Shown here: in pieces, positions 36,668 through 48,365 of the stretch
Position numbering within the stretch: the first letter of the stretch is position 1
Layout of the letters: each line of letters opens with the position of its first letter
Origin: Magnetaquicoccus sp039908525
GTDB taxonomy: Bacteria > Pseudomonadota > Magnetococcia > Magnetococcales > Magnetaquicoccaceae
DNA: 64,000 nucleotides
Assembly: GCA_039908525.1 (NCBI GenBank)
Contig: JAMOAY010000001.1
Span: forward strand, 62,001-126,000
Direction of reading: 5' to 3'
Position numbers and translations under genes: made by a program
Notes under the pieces: model-generated
Databases searched by the model: none
The model's input: the letters and a program-made list of their open reading frames with translations, nothing else
What the model was told of the DNA's origin: nothing

Positions 36668-38165
36668 CGTCAAACCAGCCCGCCGCCTGCCGCGCCGCCA
36701 GGATCAGCTTTTCTGCGCCCTCCTGGGTCAAGGCATCCCCCAGCAACTCCAACACCTCGTCGGTGGCCAGATCGGCCAGATCATCCAGGGTGACAATCCC
36801 CCCTTCCGCCAATTTCTGCGCCACGCCCTCCGGCAACTCCGGCAACCGCAGCAGGTGCGGATCCAGACGGGCCGTCAGCTCGACCGCCTCCTGCTCCATG
36901 GCGGCGCTCATCAGATGGTCACGGGCACGACTGCGCAACTCCTGGGCAATCTCCTCGTCAAACCCCTCGATACCCGCCAACTCCTCCAGCGGCACGTAGG
37001 CAATCTCCTCCAGGGCAGAGAACCCCTCCTGGACCAGGGCACTGGCGACCTCCTGGTCGATATCCAGCCAGGAGACAAAATTCCTGGTCAGGGATTCAAA
37101 CTCCTCCTCGCGCACCGCCTGGTCGGCCTGCTCGGTGACGATGTCGATCCGCCAGCCCGTCAACTCGCTGGCCAGACGCACATTCTGGCCCCGCCGACCG
37201 ATGGCCAGGGAGAGCTGCTCGGTCCCCACGATCACCTTGATGGCCTTGTCCTCTTCATCCACCACCACCTTGGCCACCTCGGCCGGGGCCAGGGCATTGC
37301 AGACAAACACCGCCGGGTCCGATGACCACTCGATGATATCGATCCGCTCCCCCTGCAACTCGGTCACCACCCCCTGCACCCGGGAGCCGCGCACCCCCAC
37401 ACACGCCCCCACCGGATCCACGTGGGAGTCGTTGGAGAAAACCGCAATCTTGCTCCGAAAACCCGGATCCCGGGCCACGGCCTTGATCTCGACAATGCCG
37501 TCATAGATCTCGGGCACCTCCATTTCAAACAGACGGGGCACCATGCGCGGGTCGGTCCGGGAGAGGATCACCTGCGGCCCCCGCGGCGAATCCCGCACCT
37601 CGTAGATGTAGGCCCGGATGCGGTCGCCCGGGCGGTAGTGCTCCCGGGGCAGTTGCTGCTCATGGGGCAGGAAGGCCGCCGCCCGTCCCAGGTCCACGTG
37701 CACGTTGTTGCGTTCCACCCGTTTGACCAGACCGTTGATCAACTGGCCCTGACGGTCGAAATATTCCATGTAAACGCTGTTGCGCTCGGCCTCCCGCACC
37801 TTCTGTACGATCACCTGCTTGGCGGTTTGCGCCGCGATACGCCCAAAATCGATGGGAGGCAACCGCTCGGCAATCAGATCGCCCAACTGGGCCGCCGGAT
37901 TCAGACGCAGGGCATCCTCCAAAAGGATATGGATATCCTCCCCTTCGTAGAGTTCGTCCTCGTCAGAGGCCAACACCTCCCGCAACTGGTTGATGACAAA
38001 CTCACCGGTCTTGTATTCGAATTTGACCTGGATGTTTTTGTGGGCGCCATATTTTTTGCGGGAAGCGGTCTGGATGGCCGTCTCCATCGCCTCGATCACC
38101 ACTTCGCGTTTGATGCCCCGTTCCCGGGCAAGCTGCTCTGCAATCTGTACAATCTCAACAGACAT
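36648..38165 (-). CDS. nusA: Transcription termination/antitermination factor NusA
   Basis: This 505-residue elongation factor modulates pausing, termination and antitermination. It has the N-terminal polymerase-binding domain (MSVEIVQIAEQLARE), the S1 domain (about 135-200), two KH domains (GACVGVRGSRVQGVVTEL; SLAIGRRGQNVRLASEL) and a C-terminal acidic helical region with repeat-like LAGIEGFDEEIA and LLRLPELPEGVA segments. The ATG at 38165 has AAGGAAG upstream. It heads the nusA-ylxR-infB-rbfA-truB-rpsO-pnp run. A rimP gene, usually just upstream, is not found here. Confidence 0.97.
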   Translation of the reverse strand: MSVEIVQIAEQLARERGIKREVVIEAMETAIQTASRKKYGAHKNIQVKFEYKTGEFVINQLREVLASDEDELYEGEDIHILLEDALRLNPAAQLGDLIAERLPPIDFGRIAAQTAKQVIVQKVREAERNSVYMEYFDRQGQLINGLVKRVERNNVHVDLGRAAAFLPHEQQLPREHYRPGDRIRAYIYEVRDSPRGPQVILSRTDPRMVPRLFEMEVPEIYDGIVEIKAVARDPGFRSKIAVFSNDSHVDPVGACVGVRGSRVQGVVTELQGERIDIIEWSSDPAVFVCNALAPAEVAKVVVDEEDKAIKVIVGTEQLSLAIGRRGQNVRLASELTGWRIDIVTEQADQAVREEEFESLTRNFVSWLDIDQEVASALVQEGFSALEEIAYVPLEELAGIEGFDEEIAQELRSRARDHLMSAAMEQEAVELTARLDPHLLRLPELPEGVAQKLAEGGIVTLDDLADLATDEVLELLGDALTQEGAEKLILAARQAAGWFDDAGKTR

Positions 38166-38271
38166 GACCACCGACTTCCTTGATGAATGATCCACAATGA
38201 AACGCCGCAAGGCGTGTGCCAACCCACTGCTCCCCGGAAAGGCGGCCTACCGACCGGTCGCCCTTCTGGAT

Positions 38272-38297
38272 AAAAAAAAGCCGGCCTAGCCGACTTT
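38272..38297 (-). terminator. Rho-independent terminator after ftsB
   Basis: On the minus strand AAAGTCGGC / TAG loop / GCCGGCTTT (9 bp with one G-U pair) is followed by an unbroken run of eight T, counting the last stem bases (the complement of 38272-38279). It lies between ftsB and nusA and should end ftsB transcription, giving nusA its own promoter. A second imperfect GCCGGC inverted repeat with a T-rich loop lies nearer the ftsB stop (about 38420-38448). Confidence 0.75.
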
Positions 38298-38451
38298 GAA
38301 TCCGAAAAACAGGTCAGTCATCCCCCAGTGACCCGCCCTTCACCCCACCGTACCGGGCGACAGACCAGCCATTCCGGCTACTGTAAAACAAATTCCACCC
38401 CATGCCAAGGGAAAGCTGTCAGCCGGCATAAAAAGCCAAAAAAGCCGGCCA

Positions 38452-38754
38452 TCACTCTTTCGGGACAATGAAGAGGATTTCATCGGGATAGACCATGCCC
38501 AACTCGCGGCGGGCCACCTCCTCCAACGCCACCGGGTTCTTCTCCAACAGCAGGATCTCGTCCTTGACCCTCTGGATCCGCTGTTCTGCCAGTCGGATAT
38601 CCTCCAGGAGCAGCTGGTACTGTTTTTGCGTCTGCCGCCAGCGGACCAGCCCCTGATCACCAAACCACAACAGATACTGGACACCGCCATTGGCAACCAA
38701 CAGGAAAAGCCCCAGCAACACCCCGAAAGAGGTTGTTTTTGTTCCGTTGCTCAA
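38452..38754 (-). CDS. ftsB: Septum formation initiator FtsB/DivIC family protein
   Basis: This 100-residue bitopic membrane protein belongs to the divisome subcomplex with FtsQ and FtsL. It has a short cytoplasmic N-terminus, one membrane segment (FGVLLGLFLLVANGGVQYLL, residues 10-29), a coiled coil (about 38-75) and the conserved LEEVARRELGMVYPDE stretch near the C-terminus. It is separated from nusA by a terminator on the same strand and is divergent from pyrE. Confidence 0.88.
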   Translation of the reverse strand: MSNGTKTTSFGVLLGLFLLVANGGVQYLLWFGDQGLVRWRQTQKQYQLLLEDIRLAEQRIQRVKDEILLLEKNPVALEEVARRELGMVYPDEILFIVPKE

Positions 38755-38899
38755 CCCAACCCACTCCCCCAGAAGAGCCCATCTGCGGCCGTTTCATCCG
38801 GTTGTTGGCACAACCCATGCGAGGCCCCCGTGACCAACCCCAAGCCACCCAGGAACAATGAACGCTCACCTTACCGCGATGCAAGGGATAACGAACACC

Positions 38900-39595
38900 A
38901 TGACAAAAGATACCGTTTCCAACCCACAGGATCCACAGGGTGAGAGCGATTCGTCTGTCACCCGTCAGGCGTTCCTCCGTTTTTCACTGGAGGCACAGGT
39001 GCTGCGCTTCGGCCGGTTTCAGACCAAGGCCGGCCGCATCACCCCCTATTTTTTCAATGCAGGACAGTTCAACAGCGGCGCGCTGCTGGCTCAACTGGGG
39101 GCATTCTACGCCGACACCCTGCTCCAGGCCCGACTGCCCTTCGACATGCTGTTCGGTCCCGCCTACAAGGGTATCCCCCTGGTCACTGCCACCGCCACCG
39201 CCCTGGCCCAGCGCCACCAGAGGGATGTCCCGATCGCCTACAACCGCAAGGAGAGCAAAGATCACGGCGAAGGGGGCCTGTTGATCGGCGCCCCCCTGCA
39301 AGGAAGGGTGGTTATCATCGACGATGTGATCAGTGCCGGAACCTCGGTCTACGAATCCGCCGGCTGGATCCGCGACGCCGGCGCCCAACTGGCCTGTATT
39401 CTCATCGCCCTGGACCGCCAGGAGCGGGGCAGTCACAGCCCGGAAAGCGCTGTCCAGGAGGTGAGCAAACGACTGGCCGTGCCGGTCATCGCCATCGCCC
39501 GTCTGGAGGATCTGATACACCTGTTGGCGCAAAGCCCGGAATACGGCCCCTACCTGCCCGCCATTCACGCATATCGGCAGACCTACGGCGGATGA
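38900..39595 (+). CDS. pyrE: Orotate phosphoribosyltransferase
   Basis: PyrE joins orotate to PRPP in pyrimidine synthesis. The 231-residue protein shows RFGRFQTKAGRITPYFFNAG, the PyrE N-terminal motif with GRFxxKSGRxSPYFxNAG pattern, GPAYKGIPLVTATATAL, RKESKDHGEGG (flexible loop) and the PRPP motif VVIIDDVISAGTS (about 133-145). Start ATG at 38900 (MTKDTVSN) chosen; the frame runs back to 38858 without a better site. It is divergent from ftsB. Confidence 0.93.
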   Translation: MTKDTVSNPQDPQGESDSSVTRQAFLRFSLEAQVLRFGRFQTKAGRITPYFFNAGQFNSGALLAQLGAFYADTLLQARLPFDMLFGPAYKGIPLVTATATALAQRHQRDVPIAYNRKESKDHGEGGLLIGAPLQGRVVIIDDVISAGTSVYESAGWIRDAGAQLACILIALDRQERGSHSPESAVQEVSKRLAVPVIAIARLEDLIHLLAQSPEYGPYLPAIHAYRQTYGG

Positions 39596-39610
39596 ACCGG
39601 GTCGCCCCGC

Positions 39611-40090
39611 TCAACGGCAGTGGCGCAGGGCCATGACCGCCTTGGTACTGCCTTTGAGCGGCACGGTGTACTTGAACATGGATTTGCCGTTCGAGAAGGA
39701 GACGATCATCTTGGTGCGCTTGCCCAGCACGCTCAGCAGGCCCTGGGTATGTTCCAGGTATTGCCAACGCCAGTAGTTATCCTTGGCCGAGGCATCGGCG
39801 ACAAAGGGAATGTCACGCGGTTTCTCCTGGTCGAACTGGATGCGAACCTTTTTCTGAGCCACGCCGATGCGGTTTTTCTCGGTAAACATCTCCCCGAAAT
39901 ACTCGTCGGAGGGAAACAGGGCCAGGATGGCCGCCGGTTCCTGGTCCCCCTCGTGCAGCAGAATCTCCAGTTTGCAGGTTCCCTCCACTTTGCGCACCGT
40001 GTAACGCCCACTCTTATAGATTTCCTTGGCCTGCAGGTCACCCCACGGTGCCATCAACATCAAGCCCAGCAAGACAAGCGAAAAGCGCAT
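39611..40090 (-). CDS. Small exported protein of unknown function
   Basis: A 159-residue protein with a clear signal peptide (MRFSLVLLGLMLMAPWGDLQA, about 21 residues with cleavage after QA). The mature part is beta-rich with a conserved-looking TCKLEIL near residue 37 and C-terminal cysteine in LRHC, so a disulfide is possible. No family recognised. A strong GGAGGAGG precedes the ATG at 40090; the frame runs back to 40171 but the signal peptide and this site fix the start. It is convergent with pyrE, 15 bases away. Confidence 0.7.
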   Translation of the reverse strand: MRFSLVLLGLMLMAPWGDLQAKEIYKSGRYTVRKVEGTCKLEILLHEGDQEPAAILALFPSDEYFGEMFTEKNRIGVAQKKVRIQFDQEKPRDIPFVADASAKDNYWRWQYLEHTQGLLSVLGKRTKMIVSFSNGKSMFKYTVPLKGSTKAVMALRHCR

Positions 40091-40351
40091 TGCAACCTCC
40101 TCCTTCCCGTCAAATTTGCACGTGCAAGCCCAAGAGACCCCACCCGTCGATACCCCCCCAGCACCAACCACCGCACACGCTCCCCTTTTTTGTAAAATGT
40201 GGAGAGAGGCCGGTTACGTTTTGGAGCTTCTGTGCTACCTTACCATGAAACGGCACGGCCCGTCACCTGGACATTTTCCAGGCGCGACCCGCCCATCATG
40301 GCGGCAACCGAAGGCCTCTTTCAACTTTCTTTTTTCCGCCGGGGTTGTAAA

Positions 40352-44080
<3,729 letters not shown>

Positions 44081-44098
44081 TGACTCAACCGACATGAT

Positions 44099-44285
44099 TT
44101 GACGGGTAAAGTCGTATGGGGTCCAGGGGAGATTATCTCCCCTGGCGGGATGCAAGGGCAGAGCCCTTGCTTGTCGTGCGCGCCTCTACCGAAGCCCATT
44201 GGCGCAGCCAATGGGCGCCGCGCGCACAAAACCCGCCCCGCAGGGGCGGACCTCTGGAGGGCGGCAGCCCGACTGAAACCTCGCA
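44099..44285 (+). repeat. Triloop-hairpin repeat array
   Basis: An intergenic element of at least five consecutive hairpins, several with three-base loops: CCAGGGGAGA/TTA (44123-44145), CAAGGGC/AGA, CCCATTGGC/GCA, CCGCCCC/GCA and GGGC/GGCA. It fills most of the 254-base gap between metH and the HNH nuclease gene. It matches the forward copy at 49,742 nearly base for base at both ends. Short frames through it look non-coding. Confidence 0.8.
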
Positions 44286-44334
44286 GCCAGTAGGGTAGTT
44301 CTGCCTGTTCATTCAGCCTTGTCGGCCAACCTAA

Positions 44335-45204
44335 TCAGCCGGTGAGAAGCGGTGGTGGGGGGATGGCTGGTGCGGGCGCAGGAAAACGCTCCAGTGCCGT
44401 ATGCACGGTACCCCAGAATGTGGTCGAGAGCTTTGCCAACAGGAACTCGTCCGGATCACCATTGATATGCTGACCCAGCAGGGAAAAGGGGCTTTCAGGT
44501 TGCCCGGAGGCTTTGATATCCTCAATAATTTCCTGAAACACCAACCAGTTGCTATCGTTTTCAATAAAACGCAATAACTGCCTATTCAACCTACTGCGGA
44601 GTTTATCAACCTTTTCTTTCCGGGCCAAGGTGAGTTGCTCTCTGTCAAGTTCGCACACCTTTATGGTGACCCTGCCCCTCTGGTCATCCCCCTTGGCGCT
44701 GATCTGGCCGTCCGGAGAAAACACCAAGTGATCGGCCGGGTTGTCAACTTCCGGATTGAGGAGCAGGGGCTGCTCATCGGACATGGTTGCTGAGCGTGGA
44801 TGCCAATCCTCGCGGCTTGGAGGAGGAGCGGCGACACGGATCCCGGCAATCGGGAATTTGTTGCTTTTCTTCCCGTTACAGGTGTCACAGGCGAGCACCA
44901 AATTGGACCACTCGTAGGTGAGCCAGAAATAACCCGGATGGGGATCCCCCTCCTCTATACGGGCCTTTTTTGGACGATGGTGGTCCACGCGACGATCGGC
45001 CTGCGCCACGATGTAAGATTCACAGTAGGCGCATTTGTTGTGATAAAGCTCGCCGAGTGCCGCTTTGACCGAGGCGTGGGCATGGACACGGTTCTCCGCC
45101 GTATGGGCGTTGCCCTCACGCATCAATTTCTCTCGCCATGTGTCGGCCGTTGAACCTGTCAGACCTGCAGGGACCGTGTCATAAGATTTCTTGACATGGA
45201 TCAT
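44335..45204 (-). CDS. HNH endonuclease, PtuB-like (Septu/retron effector type)
   Basis: This 289-residue protein carries an HNH nuclease core: CAYCES (Cys58, Cys61), RRVDHHRPKK (Asp74-His75-His76), WSNLVLACDTCN (Asn101, Cys106, Cys109, Asn110) and KSNKFP. The Cys pairs make a structural zinc site and the His is the catalytic base. The layout matches HNH proteins paired with ABC-type ATPases in Septu and in some retron systems. The ATG at 45204 lies four bases after the ATPase stop, with GAGG nine bases upstream. The C-terminal 150 residues are helical and may contact the ATPase. Cleavage target (phage DNA, plasmid or host RNA) is unknown. Confidence 0.82.
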   Translation of the reverse strand: MIHVKKSYDTVPAGLTGSTADTWREKLMREGNAHTAENRVHAHASVKAALGELYHNKCAYCESYIVAQADRRVDHHRPKKARIEEGDPHPGYFWLTYEWSNLVLACDTCNGKKSNKFPIAGIRVAAPPPSREDWHPRSATMSDEQPLLLNPEVDNPADHLVFSPDGQISAKGDDQRGRVTIKVCELDREQLTLARKEKVDKLRSRLNRQLLRFIENDSNWLVFQEIIEDIKASGQPESPFSLLGQHINGDPDEFLLAKLSTTFWGTVHTALERFPAPAPAIPPPPLLTG

Positions 45205-45208
45205 GGAG

Positions 45209-46846
45209 CTATTCCTCAGGCTCCAGAAACTCCTCAGGAAACATGCCCCCCGCCTGTGCAAATCGCTGCAACGCCTCATCCACCGCCTTGTTGCGCAGAA
45301 TCTCGTCGTAGCTGTCCTCCGTGCGCACATCGGCCAGACGGATATTCTGCCGGGCACGAAGGGTATCCATCCCAAACAGGGGAGAGTACAGGACAGAGTT
45401 GGGAAGAAGATTGCCAATCTCGATCTCGAGCCGCTCCAGCCGGGTGCCACTCTCCGCATCCCGTACCACCCGCAGAAAGACGGAGCCCGGCGGAGCCCCC
45501 AAAATGGGAATGGGGCTGTGGGTGGTGGCCACAAACTGGACCTTGGGGAAGATGGAGCTCAACTGGCCGGGCAACTCCCTCTGACGCCTGGGGTGGAGGT
45601 GCACGTCCAGCTCGTCGATCAGCACAATACCCTGCAACTCCTTAGGGTCGGTCACGTCAGGTTGGGCCTCATAAAGCCGGATCAACAGATCCCCCACCAT
45701 GGCAAGCAGGCTGTACTGCCCTGAAGAGAGGCTGTTGGCACGCACCTCAAACCCTCTTTCGGTGTATGCAAACTCACTACCCACCAACTCCATGTTGGTG
45801 ACACCTGGCATCAGTTCCAACAAAATTTCTTTGACCCGCAGCGCCCGCAGCCCGCTCTGTTCGTCCCGGTGGCCTCGGTCATCGCCCCCGGCGGCCAGAC
45901 GACGCATTTTCAACCACAACTCAATGTTGCGCAGACTGCCCTTCTGGTGGAGGAGACTGTGAACGGGACCGTTTTCGTCGGCCTCTTTGGTCTCTTCGGA
46001 GGAGATATCCAGACGGGAAGGTCCGTAAGCCAACAGGTTGACGCAGGAGGTCACTTCTCCACCCAGATGATCGGTCATGGACCAATGCCTGTCTTGCCGC
46101 ACAAGATTCCGCACCACAACCTGCCCTCCCTCCCGCAGCTCGGTTCCAATCCGGGCAAAACTGTTGTCTTTGAGCATTCTCTCGGCACCTTCCGTACCGT
46201 GCAAACCGATGGCGACAGCCTGTAGAATGGAAGTTTTCCCATCCCCGTTATCCCCAGTGATGAGGATCCAGGGTGCATCCGGGGGCAGTGAATCCACCCC
46301 CGCCGATCGGACACACTGAAAGTTTCGTACCTCTATCCGCTTCAAGGTAGAAGGGAGACGGGGCAAACCTCGCTCTTCCGGTCTGTCAGGCAAAAGTTCG
46401 GTAATCGGGGCAGACAATCTTTCGAAAGGAAACGCAACAGGCCGTCTAAGACGTATTATCCTTACTGACGTGAGCAAGTAATGCAGGGCGTCTTTCAATG
46501 CATCGGAGGACTCGGAAAGACGCCATGACAGGTCATATCTAACGCATGCAAAGGAGGCAAGGGCCGGAGGATGCTGCTCCCCATCCGCCAGGAGAAGCAG
46601 AACCTTTTTCCCGGCCGCATCAGCCACTCCCAGATGGTACATAACATGGGCATTTTCCCCGGAGATCACGGCCAGCACCACCTCCGCCTGCAGTATCCGT
46701 TCTCGCACCCGGTCCATGTCCATGTCAGCGAGCAACCTGCGCGGCTCCAACCCAGCCAACCGGATGGCAGGGCTGATGAGTCTATCCCACAAATCTACCC
46801 ATTCTTCACCAAAGGGAATAACAACAAAACAATATTTATTATCCAT
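45209..46846 (-). CDS. ABC-type ATPase with N-terminal deoxyribosyltransferase/TIR-like domain (PtuA-like)
   Basis: This 545-residue protein has two parts. Residues 1 to about 125 (CFVVIPFG; SGENAHVMYHLGVADAAGKK) look like the nucleoside-deoxyribosyltransferase/TIR-like domain that is often a sensor or NAD-acting effector in defence proteins; the Glu usual in YELG is His71 here. From about 165 follows an SMC/OLD-like ATPase: Walker A GDNGDGKT (198-205), signature LSSGQ (373-377), Walker B IVLIDELDVHLHP (407-419) and switch-His ATTHSP (440-445). The ATG overlaps the hicB stop by eight bases, and the HNH gene starts four bases after its stop. The ATPase-HNH pair resembles Septu; the N-terminal domain and the HicAB coupling are unusual. 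Confidence 0.82.
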   Translation of the reverse strand: MDNKYCFVVIPFGEEWVDLWDRLISPAIRLAGLEPRRLLADMDMDRVRERILQAEVVLAVISGENAHVMYHLGVADAAGKKVLLLLADGEQHPPALASFACVRYDLSWRLSESSDALKDALHYLLTSVRIIRLRRPVAFPFERLSAPITELLPDRPEERGLPRLPSTLKRIEVRNFQCVRSAGVDSLPPDAPWILITGDNGDGKTSILQAVAIGLHGTEGAERMLKDNSFARIGTELREGGQVVVRNLVRQDRHWSMTDHLGGEVTSCVNLLAYGPSRLDISSEETKEADENGPVHSLLHQKGSLRNIELWLKMRRLAAGGDDRGHRDEQSGLRALRVKEILLELMPGVTNMELVGSEFAYTERGFEVRANSLSSGQYSLLAMVGDLLIRLYEAQPDVTDPKELQGIVLIDELDVHLHPRRQRELPGQLSSIFPKVQFVATTHSPIPILGAPPGSVFLRVVRDAESGTRLERLEIEIGNLLPNSVLYSPLFGMDTLRARQNIRLADVRTEDSYDEILRNKAVDEALQRFAQAGGMFPEEFLEPEE

Positions 46847-47267
46847 CTGCAGTCAACGCTTTCCGAGCCGCTGCCGCCAGAAAGCCCGAGCGACTCATAT
46901 GGTGTACCTGGACATGGGCATCGATACTGTGCAGCAATCCCCTCGGCAGGGTGATATTGACGCGCATGGGTGGGTGCGTTTCCCGAACATCGTCCACATC
47001 GATCACCGCCCACAACCAACCAGCAAAATCCGGGTTTGCTGTGTGTTCTGCCATGGACGTCTGCTCCGGCAACGCGATCCCCTCCTCAGACAAACACGCC
47101 ATGTGGGAGAGGATGGCCTCCCTGGCATTCATGATCGCCTCTTCCAGGCTGTCACCCACAGAGAAACAGCCCGGCAAATCCGGCACCACCACCCCAAAGG
47201 CACGCTGCCCATTCCCGGGTTCAATGGCAACGGGGAAGAAAATTTTTACCCTGTCCTGATTTTTCAT
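46839..47267 (-). CDS. hicB: HicB-type antitoxin
   Basis: This 142-residue antitoxin combines the degenerate RNase H-like HicB fold (FGVVVPDLPGCFSVGDSLEEA, about residues 25-45), which blocks HicA, with a C-terminal ribbon-helix-helix DNA-binding part (MRVNITLPRGLLHSIDAHVQ, about 99-118). Such antitoxins repress their own operon. The ATG at 47267 overlaps the hicA stop (ATGA). Unusually, its own stop overlaps the ATPase start by eight bases, tying the antitoxin to the downstream defence-like genes. Confidence 0.88.
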   Translation of the reverse strand: MKNQDRVKIFFPVAIEPGNGQRAFGVVVPDLPGCFSVGDSLEEAIMNAREAILSHMACLSEEGIALPEQTSMAEHTANPDFAGWLWAVIDVDDVRETHPPMRVNITLPRGLLHSIDAHVQVHHMSRSGFLAAAARKALTADG

Positions 47268-47446
47268 TTCAATCCCGCATGTTTGAGAATCGAGCTCAGC
47301 GTCCCCACAGGGATATCCTTTTTCGGATGCGGCACAGTCACCACACCCGCTTTGCTCGGGTGTTTGAAATGGTGGTGGCTCCCTGATACCCGAATCAGTT
47401 CCCAGCCATCCCCCATTAAAATTTTCATCAGTTCCGTCGTGTTCAT
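47264..47446 (-). CDS. hicA: HicA mRNA interferase toxin
   Basis: This 60-residue toxin has the double-stranded-RNA-binding-like HicA fold and cuts mRNA. LMKILMGDGWELIRVSGSHHHF holds the core, shown here in parts: GWELIRV, then GSHHHF with the catalytic His24, then VTVPHPKKDIPVGTL and the final helix. The ATG at 47446 is chosen because the conserved N-terminus begins there; the frame extends to 47482. It is the first gene of the four-gene run. A palindrome lies six bases upstream, a likely site of HicB repression. Confidence 0.9.
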   Translation of the reverse strand: MNTTELMKILMGDGWELIRVSGSHHHFKHPSKAGVVTVPHPKKDIPVGTLSSILKHAGLK

Positions 47447-47451
47447 GGTTT

Positions 47452-47464
47452 GTATGGTACATAC
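47452..47464. promoter_or_regulatory. Putative HicB operator palindrome
   Basis: GTATG-GTA-CATAC, a perfect 5-bp inverted repeat with a three-base centre, lies just upstream of hicA. A TTGTTT followed after 17 bases by TATGTA (minus strand) would place the palindrome over a weak -10 element, the usual site for autorepression by a ribbon-helix-helix antitoxin. Binding is inferred. Confidence 0.4.
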
Positions 47465-47613
47465 TGATACACACAAAAGCAAACAAAATCTCCCTGTGCG
47501 TCGGGTGAAGGCATAACCCTGGGGGGCTTCCTGAACTCCACAAAAAAATCGATGGTAATGGATGGAAAGATCCGATAGAGTGAGTGGAGCTCCGTCACAG
47601 GGAGAGAACCGCC

Positions 47614-48183
47614 ATGAGCACGACTGTCGATGTTGCTTTTGCCTTCGACACGCACAAATTTGTCAAGCAGATGATCGCCACGGGGTTTACAGAGGAGCAG
47701 GCGGAGGCGCAGGTGCGCCTGCTCTCGGAGATTTTGCATACCCAACTTTCCACCAAGGCGGATGTGGCCAAGGTGGACCATCATGTTCTGGAACTCAAAC
47801 GGGACATTGAAACCGTCAAGGCGGAACTCAAACGGGATATTGCGGACACGCATGCCCGTATCGCCGCAGTGGAGGCTAATCTGAGTGCCCGTATCACCAC
47901 GGTGGAGGCCAATCTGAAACAGAATGTCGCCACGGTGGAGGCCAATCTGAAACAGAATGTCGCCACGGTGGAAGCCAACCTCAGGCGGGACATAAAGGAG
48001 ATGGAGCTGCGCATGGTGATCAAGATGGGGATGGTGATCCTGGCAAGCGTCGGCATGATCGTTGGTCTCTTGCGCGCATTCCCGACCCCGGTGCAGATTG
48101 TCCAACCCCATATCCAGGAGATGCGCCCGTTCGCATCGCCGCCTGTGCTCCCGGTGGTCCCACCGGCGGCGCCCACCCACTGA
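47614..48183 (+). CDS. DUF1640-type coiled-coil membrane protein
   Basis: A 189-residue protein with the DUF1640 (CCDC90-like) layout: FDTHKFVKQMIATGFTEEQA at the N-terminus, a long coiled coil (about 40-128), a membrane segment (MGMVILASVGMIVGLL, about 137-152) and a Pro-rich tail. Four tandem 33-base repeats (47863-47994) encode an 11-residue coiled-coil unit, VATVEANLKQN, which may expand or contract by slippage. GGGAGAG precedes the ATG. The function is unknown. It is divergent from hicA, whose promoter region it shares. Confidence 0.78.
   Translation: MSTTVDVAFAFDTHKFVKQMIATGFTEEQAEAQVRLLSEILHTQLSTKADVAKVDHHVLELKRDIETVKAELKRDIADTHARIAAVEANLSARITTVEANLKQNVATVEANLKQNVATVEANLRRDIKEMELRMVIKMGMVILASVGMIVGLLRAFPTPVQIVQPHIQEMRPFASPPVLPVVPPAAPTH
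47863..47994 (+). repeat. Four tandem 33-bp coding repeats
   Basis: Four consecutive 33-base units inside the DUF1640 gene; units 2 and 3 differ only in the first base (acc versus gcc), units 1 and 4 are more diverged. Each adds one 11-residue step to the coiled coil. Confidence 0.8.
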
Positions 48184-48365
48184 CACCCCTTCCCGCCCCA
48201 CGCCACGACAGACCCCAGGTTCCGCCATCGAAAATAAAATTTGACTTTCCCATGACATGGGGCCATGGTGAGGTGTTGGACGCACATTTATATTCACAGG
48301 GCAGGCGGCCGCGTTCAGAAAATTGGCCGAGATGCCCGGATTTTTCAAAAAGGTAACCGTTCTAC

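Noticed and set aside
38272..38297. A tRNA gene in the ftsB-nusA gap
   Set aside because: The short GC hairpin with a T-run is a terminator; no cloverleaf or TTCRA loop is present. No tRNA or rRNA was found elsewhere in the window.
40091..40351. A possible cobalamin or SAM riboswitch upstream of metH
   Set aside because: No B12-box-like sequence or SAM-type core could be found in the gap; only the ordinary ribosome-binding region is visible.
44099..44300. Short open frames within the hairpin array (and at 49,742-50,205)
   Set aside because: They run through inverted repeats, repeat between copies in different frames and have no ribosome-binding sites.
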